Positions 1 through 8,668 of a stretch of DNA of 35,000 nt are shown piece after piece; within the stretch, counting starts at the first letter, position 1; every line of letters begins with the position of its first letter. The DNA is taken from the NCBI GenBank assembly GCA_902586495.1, contig CACIHQ010000002.1, forward strand, positions 1-35,000, written 5' to 3'. This stretch comes from an uncultured Pelagibacteraceae bacterium. Lineage in GTDB: Bacteria > Pseudomonadota > Alphaproteobacteria > Pelagibacterales > Pelagibacteraceae. The notes under the pieces were generated by a model. That model searched no databases and was not told where the DNA came from. It saw only the letters and a list, made by a program, of their open reading frames with translations. Position numbers and translations under genes: made by a program.

Positions 1-1247
1 CTTTTTTAAAAGATAATTTAGAAGTTATTTTTTTTTCATTAATATTTTACGGTCTTTCATTTTTTTTATTAATCAAAGAATATTTAGTTATTTCCAATTC
101 TTTATTCTTTTATAACTTCCCAATATTAGAATTTTATAGATTTTTAATTATTTTAATTTGTTTTTTCTGTTTATTTTTTGGAAAAAAAACTTTTAATAAA
201 TACATATTCTTTTTAATCATCCTAAATTTATTTTTTTTATATAGCTCATTTTTTGGAGAACAAATCAGTTTTACACTTCCAGCAAATATTTACTATGCAT
301 TAAGATTCGACGATGAAATAGACGAATTTTTTTTTCAAAAAAACAAAGTAATATTAATTAACACATTTAATATAATTCTTCCTTTAATTGCTATTTCATT
401 CTTAAAGATCTCTACAGATAAATTAAATAAATTTAAAAATTTAAGTATAAATATTTGCGATATTTTGCTGATTTTATTAGTTTTATTACTGTCTTATAAA
501 TATTTCTTTATTTCGCTCCCTCGTGCAATTTCTATCGATAACTTATTGATAAATTTTCACTCATCAATGTATTTCTTAAATATTTATTTCATTATTATAT
601 CTGAAAATATATTTCAAAAAAAAGAAATAAATTTTTTTGTAATTATAAAGATTTTACTAATTTTTTATTGTTTTTTAATTGGTGACTCAATTTTGCATCC
701 TCTAATTTGTTTGTTAACCTTTATGATTTATCTTTTATTTTACAAAAAAAACAAATATGTTTTAATATTGTTCTCCCTCTTTTTTTTGATTATTTTAATA
801 TCTAACATTTTTAAACTTTCTTCTTTAAATCTAGAATTAATAAAATTCCATTTGATAGATTATCAAACTTCTGGCACAGTTTTGCATTCAATTTTTTCTA
901 GATTAGAACATATAGAATACTTTTTATTTCTATCGACTAATTTAAATTTTTTAATCGGCAATAACATTTTTTATATAGATGCTTACACATATCCTCATAA
1001 TTTATTTGTGGATATTTTTATAACTACAGGTGTTATAGGTTTAATAATTTTTATTTATTTAATCTTCAATCTAATAATCCTGATTAAAAAAAAATTTATC
1101 AAAAATAATCTTTTTATCTTAATTTTATTTTTTCAATCCTTTATTTTTTCTAATCTTTCAGGATTCTTTTTTAATAACACAATACTAATTATATCTTTGG
1201 CTGCTTGTTTTTGTGTCTTAAAACCAAAACATTTTAGTATTTCATAA
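1..1247 (+). CDS. O-antigen polymerase/ligase-like membrane protein (Wzy type), 5' end outside window
   Basis: The frame is open from the left edge (first full codon at base 3) to a TAA at 1245-1247, giving at least 414 residues. A TTG near 465 could pass for a start, but the frame continues upstream without a stop and with the same hydrophobic character, so the gene begins before the window. The product is a polytopic inner-membrane protein with roughly ten hydrophobic helices. A late loop carries PHNLFVDIFITTGVIG, the His-Asn-Leu-Phe motif before a Gly-rich helix that is typical of Wzy polymerases and WaaL-type ligases. Such proteins join lipid-linked repeat units, or transfer the chain to lipid A core, at the periplasmic face. 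Sequence alone does not separate polymerase from ligase. The last 115 bases overlap the 3' end of the opposite-strand flippase gene. Confidence 0.8.
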   Translation, partial: FLKDNLEVIFFSLIFYGLSFFLLIKEYLVISNSLFFYNFPILEFYRFLIILICFFCLFFGKKTFNKYIFFLIILNLFFLYSSFFGEQISFTLPANIYYALRFDDEIDEFFFQKNKVILINTFNIILPLIAISFLKISTDKLNKFKNLSINICDILLILLVLLLSYKYFFISLPRAISIDNLLINFHSSMYFLNIYFIIISENIFQKKEINFFVIIKILLIFYCFLIGDSILHPLICLLTFMIYLLFYKKNKYVLILFSLFFLIILISNIFKLSSLNLELIKFHLIDYQTSGTVLHSIFSRLEHIEYFLFLSTNLNFLIGNNIFYIDAYTYPHNLFVDIFITTGVIGLIIFIYLIFNLIILIKKKFIKNNLFILILFFQSFIFSNLSGFFFNNTILIISLAACFCVLKPKHFSIS

Positions 1248-2485
1248 ATTTCAAATGGACTTGGAAGATTTGTAATTAAAAATGCAATCAGAGTTGAAAA
1301 AAGACTTGCCAGTGCAGCACCAGCAATACCATACGAAGCTATCAAATAACTATTTAAAATAATGTTAAATAGAATTGTTGCTAATTGATAAAACAATATA
1401 TTTAAATGATTAGATAACAAAAATTGTTTTTGTATCCATAAATTTATTACTAAAGAGAAGAATAAACTAATAGATAAAATGATAAATGAATTATGTGCAA
1501 CAATATAATCCTTTCCAAATAATTTTAAATACAACTCACCAAAAATTACCACTGCCCCTAAGAATAAAAGTGAAGAATAGAAACTTAAAAATATTATATT
1601 TCTAAAAATTCTACTCATAGTATTTTTATCATTAATAAATCTAGATAAATTTGGATATATAAATTGAAAAAATAATGTGCTAAATATTAAGATTATAGTT
1701 ATTAATCTTGAAGCGGATGAATAGTAGGCTGATTGCTCAGGGTTTAAAATATTTGAAATCATTAAAATGTCTATCCTCATTGCAACGATTAATGAAAAGG
1801 CAAGCAGAGGAAACAAAAAAATTTTATTTATAATTTTTATTGTATATTCTTTTTCAAATATTAAATTCATAAAATTATTCCCATTTTTTTTAAAATAAAA
1901 AATAACAAGCAAGGCAAAAAATAGACTTTCTAAAAAATAAGCAAGAGCTATATAAATGAAGTCAAATTTATTTAGAATAATAAATAATTTAATACAAAAA
2001 AAAATTAAACTTTGTATAACCTTAATCTTAAAGATTATTTTGAACTGACCTCTAACAAATATTTCACTATAAAAAATAGAAAATGGTTCAACAATTAAAA
2101 TTAAACTAATAATGAGTATCAAATTTTTAAGATCCTCATCTAAAAAGAAAAAATTTAAACTTAAAGCTAGTAAAGTGTAGAGAAATACTGAAGCATAAAA
2201 TGTTATTAAAAAACAAGAGCCAATTTCTCTTCTTCTATTTTGAAAATTTTGAGAAATAGCCTTATTTAAATAATAATGAATATTTGAAAATGAGAGACTA
2301 TAAAGTAAAAAAAAAATTGTTTGAGCAACTGTAAATTTACCAAATTCCAAAGCAGAATAGTTTCTAGCAAAAAGCAAAATCACTATAAATGAACATATTT
2401 GAGTAATAATATTAGATGAAAAAAAATAAGATAAATTTGGAAGAAATGATTTAAAGTTTTCTAAATTAGAATAAATTTTTTTCAT
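1133..2485 (-). CDS. wzx: Polysaccharide flippase, Wzx/MOP superfamily
   Basis: A 450-residue protein with about 12-14 predicted hydrophobic helices from residue 15 to residue 410 and few charged loops, the length and layout of Wzx O-unit translocases in the MATE/MOP exporter superfamily. The opening helix pair followed by a short loop and an FGKFTVAQ-type stretch is typical of the family. It would move lipid-linked repeat units from the cytoplasmic to the periplasmic face for a Wzy polymerase. The ATG at 2485 overlaps the upstream glycosyltransferase by 20 bases, so it is the last gene of a leftward operon. The C-terminal tail, about 38 residues and hydrophilic, is encoded in DNA that also encodes the end of the convergent Wzy-like gene. 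Confidence 0.88.
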   Translation of the reverse strand: MKKIYSNLENFKSFLPNLSYFFSSNIITQICSFIVILLFARNYSALEFGKFTVAQTIFFLLYSLSFSNIHYYLNKAISQNFQNRRREIGSCFLITFYASVFLYTLLALSLNFFFLDEDLKNLILIISLILIVEPFSIFYSEIFVRGQFKIIFKIKVIQSLIFFCIKLFIILNKFDFIYIALAYFLESLFFALLVIFYFKKNGNNFMNLIFEKEYTIKIINKIFLFPLLAFSLIVAMRIDILMISNILNPEQSAYYSSASRLITIILIFSTLFFQFIYPNLSRFINDKNTMSRIFRNIIFLSFYSSLLFLGAVVIFGELYLKLFGKDYIVAHNSFIILSISLFFSLVINLWIQKQFLLSNHLNILFYQLATILFNIILNSYLIASYGIAGAALASLFSTLIAFLITNLPSPFEIYEILKCFGFKTQKQAAKDIISIVLLKKNPERLEKIKD

Positions 2486-3632
2486 AAATTCCTATATTTT
2501 CTCTTATAACCTTATCTAAAATTTTAACTCTATTTTTATAATTGTGTTTGGAAAATGTTTTTTTGTGTCCATTTTTTGCAACTAATAATAATTTTTTTTT
2601 ATTTTTTAAATAAAAAACAATTTTACTCATTAAGTCTACAAGGTTTTTATAAACAACTATCTGTCTATTGATTGAAAATAACTTATCTAATCCAATTTTA
2701 TTGTCAGTTAAGACTAGGCACCCCATACCCGTTCCCTCAAACAATCTCATATTTCCAGCATACTTCGTATCTTCAATATGAGAATTTATTAAAAGCTTGC
2801 TTTTATTTAAAAGTTTCAACATATCATTTCCATAAACTGCTTTTCTACAATTAATTAATATGTAAAATATTTTATAAATTAATTTTAATTTTTCGGAGAG
2901 TTTATAATCAGAATTAAAAGAAAACAAAAAAATCAATAAATAATAAAAATTTTTAATAGGGAAATCAACACCTATATATGTATTATTAAAATTTTTTAAT
3001 AAAATATAAATTAAATTTACTCTATTAATATGAAGACCAGATTTCATATAAAGCGAACCAACAAAAGTTACATCTATAGATCTTTTTTTGTTTTTTAAAT
3101 ATTTTTTAGGAAAGGCATTAAAAGCATGATGAATTATAAATGTTTTTTTTTTAATTTTTTTTTCTATCTCAATTTTATAACCATAAGTACACGTAATTAT
3201 TATGTCTGCGAGTTTTAATTTTTTTCTAATTTTTTCTGTGACCGGAGAACAATGAAAAGCTATAATTAATTTTACATGCTGTAATTTTTTAATCTTATTT
3301 ATAAATTCTTTATTTAGAAGAGAATAATTTCCAATATATACTATATTTGATTTAAAATGGGATATCTGCTTTATTAAAAGATCTTTGTCATTCTTTTTTC
3401 CCAAATATTCCTCAGACCATTTATTTTGTAAAGTTTTAATATTTGTAAAAATTTCATTACATTTATAATTTTTTTTTGCTAGCTCTTTAGTAATATTATT
3501 TTTTTCGCCAAAACTAAATTTCAAAACTTCGTTTAATGTATCTTTGTAGCTTGATTTTTTTTTATAAATTTTATTTTCGATCAATTTTACAGCAGACGGA
3601 TATAAAGACGAAATTCTTGTAAAATTAAGCAT
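2466..3632 (-). CDS. CgeB/Glyco_trans_1_2-like glycosyltransferase (GT-B fold)
   Basis: The product is 388 residues from the ATG at 3632. A TTG one codon earlier is possible but less likely. The C-terminal third is characteristic: NMRLFEGTGMGCLVLTDN at about residues 294-311, then a region resembling the DLMSKIVFYL stretch and a SKHNYKNRV-like ending. This is the YkvP/CgeB-type glycosyltransferase pattern, whose members bind the nucleotide sugar in the second Rossmann domain. The N-terminal half has the weaker alternating strand-helix pattern of the acceptor domain, with a hydrophobic patch near residues 229-240. Donor and acceptor cannot be read from sequence. It overlaps the DegT gene by 8 bases and the flippase gene by 20, so it is translated within the same operon and probably adds one sugar of the repeat unit. 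Confidence 0.78.
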   Translation of the reverse strand: MLNFTRISSLYPSAVKLIENKIYKKKSSYKDTLNEVLKFSFGEKNNITKELAKKNYKCNEIFTNIKTLQNKWSEEYLGKKNDKDLLIKQISHFKSNIVYIGNYSLLNKEFINKIKKLQHVKLIIAFHCSPVTEKIRKKLKLADIIITCTYGYKIEIEKKIKKKTFIIHHAFNAFPKKYLKNKKRSIDVTFVGSLYMKSGLHINRVNLIYILLKNFNNTYIGVDFPIKNFYYLLIFLFSFNSDYKLSEKLKLIYKIFYILINCRKAVYGNDMLKLLNKSKLLINSHIEDTKYAGNMRLFEGTGMGCLVLTDNKIGLDKLFSINRQIVVYKNLVDLMSKIVFYLKNKKKLLLVAKNGHKKTFSKHNYKNRVKILDKVIRENIGIYEKNLF

Positions 3633-4728
3633 CAAAAAAGGATTTTATACACAAACATACTTTTTTTAATTTTAATGTGTCCATGTGTTCACCAATAGGT
3701 AAACTAATTATACTATTTTTCCATCTAGTTGCATTCATTTTAATGCCATAAGACTTATGTTTTTTTCTAAAAACAGGAAGTTCAGGCAAAGGTGAGGGGT
3801 AATGAATAGCTGTAGAAATTCCATTTCTTAATAAATATTCTTTTAGTTCATTTCGTTTACTAGTTTTAATTACGAACAGATGGTTAGAGCTTTTTGAATT
3901 TTCAATTTGCTTTACAAATCTTATGTCTCCTACTCCATTTAAGTTGTATCTATAAAATTTTGCTTGTTTTTCTCTTAAATTGATCCATTTATCTAAATAA
4001 TTTAACTTAATATTTAAAATACCTGCCTGAATATTATCAAGTCTTGAGTTCCTACCAACAATTAAATGATTATTTTTTTTTAAACCTCCATGATTTGCAA
4101 TTTTCTTAGCTTTTAAAAAAAGACTTTTTTTGTTCGTAACTATACATCCTCCATCGCCGAAACATCCTAAGTTTTTTGATGGAAAAAAACTAAAAGTTGA
4201 AATATCACCAAAAGTTCCTGTTTTTTTTTTATTATATTCTGAGCCATGTGATTGAGCACAATCTTCTATTAATTTTATAGACTTATTTTTAGAAAGTTTT
4301 TTGATTTGATTTATATTTGCAGGATTTCCGAATAAATGTACAATTATTATGGCAGATGTTTTTTTGGAAATTTTTTTTTTTAAATCCTTAATACAAATAT
4401 TGTGAGTTTCGTCGATATCAACAAATTTAACATTTAGGTTATTATTGATAACTGCCTCAGCGGTTGATATCCAAGTATTCGCTGGTACAATTACTTCACT
4501 ATTTTTTTTTAAACTTAAAGATCTAATTGCTATTTCAAGTGCATCAGTACCATTCGCAACCCCTAAACAAAATTTTACATTTAAGTATTTAGAAAATTTT
4601 TTTTGAAAATCAATTAGATCTTTTCCACCTACAAATGCAGAGTTGATGATGTTTTTTTTAATTGAATTAAATATTTTTTTATCAAATCCGTTTATTTGTT
4701 TTTTTAAATCTAAAAAAGAAATTTTCAT
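3625..4728 (-). CDS. DegT/DnrJ/EryC1/StrS family sugar aminotransferase
   Basis: A complete 367-residue PLP enzyme with the family landmarks in order: an ANGTDAL phosphate-binding stretch near residue 58, LIEDCAQSHG with the ring-nitrogen aspartate D156, and FFPSKNLGCFGDGG with the Schiff-base lysine K185. It would transaminate a keto group on a nucleotide-linked sugar using glutamate. Its overall look is closest to the 3-amino sugar enzymes (FdtB/QdtB/WbpE-like), but this is a judgement from motifs. It lies between an SDR and a glycosyltransferase in the operon that also holds a Gfo/Idh oxidoreductase, which could supply the keto substrate as WbpB does for WbpE in Pseudomonas aeruginosa. The gap to the upstream SDR is 13 bases. 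Confidence 0.9.
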   Translation of the reverse strand: MKISFLDLKKQINGFDKKIFNSIKKNIINSAFVGGKDLIDFQKKFSKYLNVKFCLGVANGTDALEIAIRSLSLKKNSEVIVPANTWISTAEAVINNNLNVKFVDIDETHNICIKDLKKKISKKTSAIIIVHLFGNPANINQIKKLSKNKSIKLIEDCAQSHGSEYNKKKTGTFGDISTFSFFPSKNLGCFGDGGCIVTNKKSLFLKAKKIANHGGLKKNNHLIVGRNSRLDNIQAGILNIKLNYLDKWINLREKQAKFYRYNLNGVGDIRFVKQIENSKSSNHLFVIKTSKRNELKEYLLRNGISTAIHYPSPLPELPVFRKKHKSYGIKMNATRWKNSIISLPIGEHMDTLKLKKVCLCIKSFFDA

Positions 4729-4741
4729 TTTGATTTATTTT

Positions 4742-5743
4742 TTAAATTAATTTTTTAACCCATGTAGATGGTGTCTTTTCATTAATTATTTCAACTGGTA
4801 AATGGTACTTGAAAGGTTTCACTCCATTTTGTTTAACATAATTAGCTGTGTGTTTAATAGCATCCTTTAATGAGGTTCTTGTTTTATAATTAAGTAATTT
4901 TCGAGATTTATTTGAGCTACATGTTGCAAATTTTACCTCTTTAGGCCTAACTGGTAAAAAGATTGGATTCCCGTTATATCCTACTTCGTTTGCAACAATT
5001 TCAGCGACTTCTTTAATTGTTATTTCTTCTTCATCAGGACCAACATTAATAATCTCTTTATTGATATTTTTATCTAAAGCAATTTTTTCTAAACAATAGA
5101 TAACATCATCAATATATGAAAAACATCTTTTTTGTTTGCCATCACCGTATATTATTGAAGGTTTATTTTGCAAGTTTCTGTTAATAAATATAGAAACAAC
5201 ATTTCTAAATGGATCATCATATTTTTGATTAGGACCAATAATATTATGTGGAACAGCTATATTCCATTCCATTCCATTTAAATCAGCTAATATTTTCAAC
5301 ACGTTTTCTCCGGCAACTTTAGCTATACCATACGGATCCTCTGGTCTTGGCATCATTTCTTCATGAAAAGGTGGGGTTTGGTTTCCATATCTTGCCATCG
5401 ATGAGCAATAAATAAACCTTTTTGCTTTATTTTTTATCGCGGCTGTTATTACTGAAACGCTTGCTTGGAAAATATTATTTGTAATTATATGTGGAGAAAA
5501 AACTGATAAACCCTCGTGAGCTGTAGCGGCACAATGGTAAACTATTTCACATCCTTGGGTAATTTTACTCATTTCATCAAGGTTGTTACAATCTGTGTTA
5601 AAAAAAGAAATTCTTTTATCTAAATTTACCAAATCACCTCCAATCAAATTATCATTTCCAACAATTTCATGACCTAAATCAAGCATTCTTTTTGCTAAAT
5701 GACTTCCTAGAAAACCTGCTACTCCAGTAATAAAAATTTTCAT
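4742..5743 (-). CDS. NAD-dependent epimerase/dehydratase (extended SDR) acting on a nucleotide sugar
   Basis: The product is 333 residues. GVAGFLG at residues 7-13 is the NAD-binding glycine motif, S114-S115 lies in the CSSM strand, and Y138-x3-K142 (PYGIAK) is the catalytic pair of extended SDRs. A YIDDV segment and a C-terminal substrate domain follow. The family contains 4-epimerases, dehydratases and reductases on UDP- or dTDP-sugars, and the exact reaction is not evident. The ATG at 5743 is preceded by a 21-base gap from the Gfo/Idh gene. The gene looks less AT-biased than its neighbours (fewer homopolymer runs, more Gly/Ala/Val/Pro codons), either because it is strongly conserved or because it arrived more recently. 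Confidence 0.88.
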   Translation of the reverse strand: MKIFITGVAGFLGSHLAKRMLDLGHEIVGNDNLIGGDLVNLDKRISFFNTDCNNLDEMSKITQGCEIVYHCAATAHEGLSVFSPHIITNNIFQASVSVITAAIKNKAKRFIYCSSMARYGNQTPPFHEEMMPRPEDPYGIAKVAGENVLKILADLNGMEWNIAVPHNIIGPNQKYDDPFRNVVSIFINRNLQNKPSIIYGDGKQKRCFSYIDDVIYCLEKIALDKNINKEIINVGPDEEEITIKEVAEIVANEVGYNGNPIFLPVRPKEVKFATCSSNKSRKLLNYKTRTSLKDAIKHTANYVKQNGVKPFKYHLPVEIINEKTPSTWVKKLI

Positions 5744-5764
5744 AAAATTGTTTTTACAGTTATT

Positions 5765-6808
5765 TTAATTAATTCCAAGTCTTTTAGAATTAGTTAATTG
5801 ATTTAAGTAAATTTCTTTATTTTTTTCTATAGATCTATAAATAGCATTAATCAAATTTACAGTTTTAAATGCTTCTTCACACTCAAATTCTGATTTTCTA
5901 TTTTTTTTAAGTGAAAATATAAAATGTTTATAAAATTCTAAATGGCCAAATCCATAGACATTTTCTGGCTTTGTAATATACTTTCTCTTATCGATATTTT
6001 TCTTAGGGTAATAATAACTGATCTCATTCAAAGCAAATCCTCCTATTTTAACTGAACCCTTAGCGCCCATTAAACTAAATGAACCTTCTACATTATGAGG
6101 TCTCATTGCTGTTGTAGCTTCCATAATTCCAGTTTTATTTCCTTTAAATTTAAAAAGAATTAAAGCTGTATCTTCACACTGGATTTTTGCTAAGTGACTA
6201 GTAGCTTTCGCGAAAACTGATATTGGATCTCCCATTATAGTTCTCATTAAATCCAAATGATGACATGCTTGGTTTGCAACTACACCACCATCATATTTCC
6301 ATGTACCCCTCCAACTCGCTTGTTTATAGTAGTTTTTATCTCTCATCCACCTTACAATAACACTTCCATGTAATAATCTACCAAATTTTTTTTTTTTTAA
6401 ATCTTTGAGTAACTTTTTAATTGGAGTATTAAATTTATTTTGCATGACTACAAAAACTCTTTTTTTTGTTTTTTTTGACAAATTTAAGATATTTTTTGCA
6501 TCTAAATTTTTCAAACACATTGGTTTTTCTACAATCACATGACATTTGTTTTTTAATGAAAATGAAATATGCTCTGCGTGTAAACCTGATGGTGTTAATA
6601 TAATTACAACATCAGGATTTGTGAGTAAAATTGCTTTTTTATAATCTTGATAAAATTTTAATCTATATTTTTTATTTATTATAATCTTTTTTTTTATATT
6701 TGAATCGCATACACCAATAATTTTAATCTTTTCTTTTCCTAGTTTTTTTAAACTATCAAAATGCTTAGGAAATATTCTCCCACAACCTATAATTAATGCA
6801 TTTATCAT
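5765..6808 (-). CDS. Gfo/Idh/MocA family oxidoreductase, probable NDP-sugar dehydrogenase
   Basis: A 347-residue protein with an N-terminal Rossmann fold (IIGCGRI at about residues 6-12) and the EKP motif at residues 94-96 (VIVEKPM), which carries the family's catalytic lysine K95. The C-terminal half holds a WRGTWKYDGGVVANQACHH stretch, where the GG and the second His match the substrate-binding face of the fold. Family members oxidise a sugar hydroxyl with NAD; in O-antigen loci they make 3-keto UDP-uronates (WbpB) or related intermediates. It starts by an ATGA overlap with the upstream amidotransferase gene, so the two are translationally coupled. With the DegT enzyme two genes downstream it makes an oxidise-then-aminate pair. 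Confidence 0.87.
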   Translation of the reverse strand: MINALIIGCGRIFPKHFDSLKKLGKEKIKIIGVCDSNIKKKIIINKKYRLKFYQDYKKAILLTNPDVVIILTPSGLHAEHISFSLKNKCHVIVEKPMCLKNLDAKNILNLSKKTKKRVFVVMQNKFNTPIKKLLKDLKKKKFGRLLHGSVIVRWMRDKNYYKQASWRGTWKYDGGVVANQACHHLDLMRTIMGDPISVFAKATSHLAKIQCEDTALILFKFKGNKTGIMEATTAMRPHNVEGSFSLMGAKGSVKIGGFALNEISYYYPKKNIDKRKYITKPENVYGFGHLEFYKHFIFSLKKNRKSEFECEEAFKTVNLINAIYRSIEKNKEIYLNQLTNSKRLGIN

Positions 6809-7914
6809 AGTAATTTTTTTATAACTTTTTTTATTAATAGAAATAGCTGATTATTATAAATATCTATATCATAATCTGAGTGGCTTTTAGGTTCTTCTGA
6901 CATAATTTTTTTAAATTCTTCGTCTGATAATTGAAGCTTTTTTTTAAAAAAATTCTCAAATTGATTGATATTTTGTCCAGGTATTGGAGGGAAAGACATC
7001 ATCTCTAAAGCATGATCCCTGCTAATTTCTTTATTTCTAATTTTACACGAGAGATGTAAAATTCTTTTATCTATATTAAATTTCTTTGGCAAAATATAAC
7101 CCTGAAAAAACATAGTAAAAAAAGATTCTTGATGCTTTCCACCATAATCCTCCCAATTAAAATTTTTTTGTAAAATATCTTTAGCTTTTGTAGAATTATA
7201 ATTAATATAATCTAAAATATTTATAACATTTATCTTTTTTTTTATTTTCTCATAGTAAAACTTTTTAAAAGGATACATTCTTGGAAAGGTTTTTAATTTT
7301 TTTTTTCCAAATTTTTTGTGAATTTTTTTAATATGACTAAAATCATCTTTTCTCCACCCCCAACTATTTATTGTACTATGCTCAGTGGCAAAGTTTACAC
7401 CAGATAGAATATATTTTATTTTCTCTTTGATTGCGAAATCAATTATATATGCAAATATTGCATGATCAGTAATTAATTCAATATCAGGTACACCAGCTTT
7501 CAAGAAGCTGATTTGTAAATCTCTAAATTCCTGCCAATCTAGCACCAGAGTTTTATAATCAAAGCCTGTTTTGTCTAATATCTTACTTATATTGTGATTA
7601 GAGATTTTTGAATTCCAACCATTGTCCATATGTATGACAATTGGTTTCAATCCTAACTTCCAAGCTTTATAAACAACAAAGCTGGAGTCTATACCTCCGC
7701 TTAATCCAATTACACAATCATATCTATTATTTTTTTTACTATCAGTAATTCTGTTTTTAATTTCTGATAAATTTTTGCTTATTTCAGTTTCTGTAAAATT
7801 TGTATAAAGATTTTTTTGCTTCTCCCATTCAACACAAAAATTACAAATATTTTTTTTTGTTATTTTGAATTCTTTGATTGAATCATCCATAATACAAATG
7901 GGACAACTAACCAT
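6805..7914 (-). CDS. wbpG: N-acetyl sugar amidotransferase (WbpG/PseA family)
   Basis: Start taken at the ATG at 7914 (369 residues); a GTG 21 bases upstream would only add residues inside the hisF-like gene. The N-terminus has two CxxC pairs (C4/C7 and C24/C27), as in this family, then the PP-loop SGGIDSS at residues 72-78 that binds ATP. The enzyme activates the N-acetyl group of a sugar and replaces its oxygen with ammonia, giving an acetamidino group. Ammonia comes from the HisH/HisF-like pair encoded immediately upstream. This trio is known from P. aeruginosa O5 (WbpG/HisH2/HisF2) and acetamidino-nonulosonate loci. It overlaps the HisF-like gene by 8 bases. Whether the target is an amino-uronic acid or a nonulosonic acid is open. 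Confidence 0.9.
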   Translation of the reverse strand: MVSCPICIMDDSIKEFKITKKNICNFCVEWEKQKNLYTNFTETEISKNLSEIKNRITDSKKNNRYDCVIGLSGGIDSSFVVYKAWKLGLKPIVIHMDNGWNSKISNHNISKILDKTGFDYKTLVLDWQEFRDLQISFLKAGVPDIELITDHAIFAYIIDFAIKEKIKYILSGVNFATEHSTINSWGWRKDDFSHIKKIHKKFGKKKLKTFPRMYPFKKFYYEKIKKKINVINILDYINYNSTKAKDILQKNFNWEDYGGKHQESFFTMFFQGYILPKKFNIDKRILHLSCKIRNKEISRDHALEMMSFPPIPGQNINQFENFFKKKLQLSDEEFKKIMSEEPKSHSDYDIDIYNNQLFLLIKKVIKKLL

Positions 7915-8668
7915 ATAAGTGCTCCTTTTCTTCACCAGAAGGGTAGTTTAAAACTATTCCACCACCTGGTTTTTTCATAATAAATATTGTTGAGCTTGCA
8001 AAAGCTCTAACTCTAGTCTTTAAAACTTTTTTAATATCCGAGTAATCTTTGGCACCACCTTTGTATATTATTGGAACTTCAAAAATATTTTCTAAATTCT
8101 CAATTATTTCTAAGTTTGAACCTGACATAGAGCCATCTATACCAACATTTGTTATACAAATCTCACCTACACCTGTTTTTATTAGTAATTTTAAATAATC
8201 TTTAAGATCTAACTTTAGTTTTTTACTATTAATATAGTTATATAAATGAAAATCATTTTCGTGTTTAATAACGTCTACTGAAGCGATTACACTTTGAGAG
8301 CCAAGTACCTTTATGCATTGATCAATTAAATCAAAATTTTTTAAATTTTTATTATTTAAAATAATTTTTTCGAAACCAGATTCAATAATTTGTTCAGCCT
8401 CTTCTACGGACGATATTCCACCTCCATAACTCATTGGGAAAAAAGCTTCACCTGAAATAATCTTAAGATATTCTATATCAACTTTAGATTTATTTTTTGT
8501 TTTATATACATCTAAAATAATCATCTCATCAACTTCATAGTCATTAAAAACATTGATTACATTGATAGGATCTCCAACATATATTTCTTTTTCTTTATCA
8601 AATTTTGTAATATGGATTAAATTTCTATTTTTTAATAATAAAACTGGAATTATTCTCTTAAGTAACAT
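7907..8668 (-). CDS. wbuZ: HisF-like ammonia-channel subunit for sugar amidination (WbuZ/HisF2 family)
   Basis: Start placed at the ATG at 8668 (253 residues), matching the usual start of the family; a GTG nine bases upstream is the alternative. The product is a (beta/alpha)8 barrel of the HisF type: KRIIPVLLLKN at the N-terminus, a phosphate-site GGGIS near residue 82 and SVDVIKH with D132. In true HisF the first strand reads CLDVKDG with catalytic Asp11; here that position is Leu11, while the second catalytic aspartate (D130 in HisF, D132 here) remains. This argues against imidazole-glycerol-phosphate synthesis and for a role in passing ammonia from HisH to the amidotransferase. No other histidine gene is nearby, and the gene overlaps both partners (11 and 8 bases). 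Confidence 0.9.
   Translation of the reverse strand: MLLKRIIPVLLLKNRNLIHITKFDKEKEIYVGDPINVINVFNDYEVDEMIILDVYKTKNKSKVDIEYLKIISGEAFFPMSYGGGISSVEEAEQIIESGFEKIILNNKNLKNFDLIDQCIKVLGSQSVIASVDVIKHENDFHLYNYINSKKLKLDLKDYLKLLIKTGVGEICITNVGIDGSMSGSNLEIIENLENIFEVPIIYKGGAKDYSDIKKVLKTRVRAFASSTIFIMKKPGGGIVLNYPSGEEKEHLYG

Noticed and set aside
465-1247. TTG at 465 as the start of the polymerase gene
   Set aside because: The same frame is open upstream to base 3 with matching membrane-protein character, so the TTG is internal.
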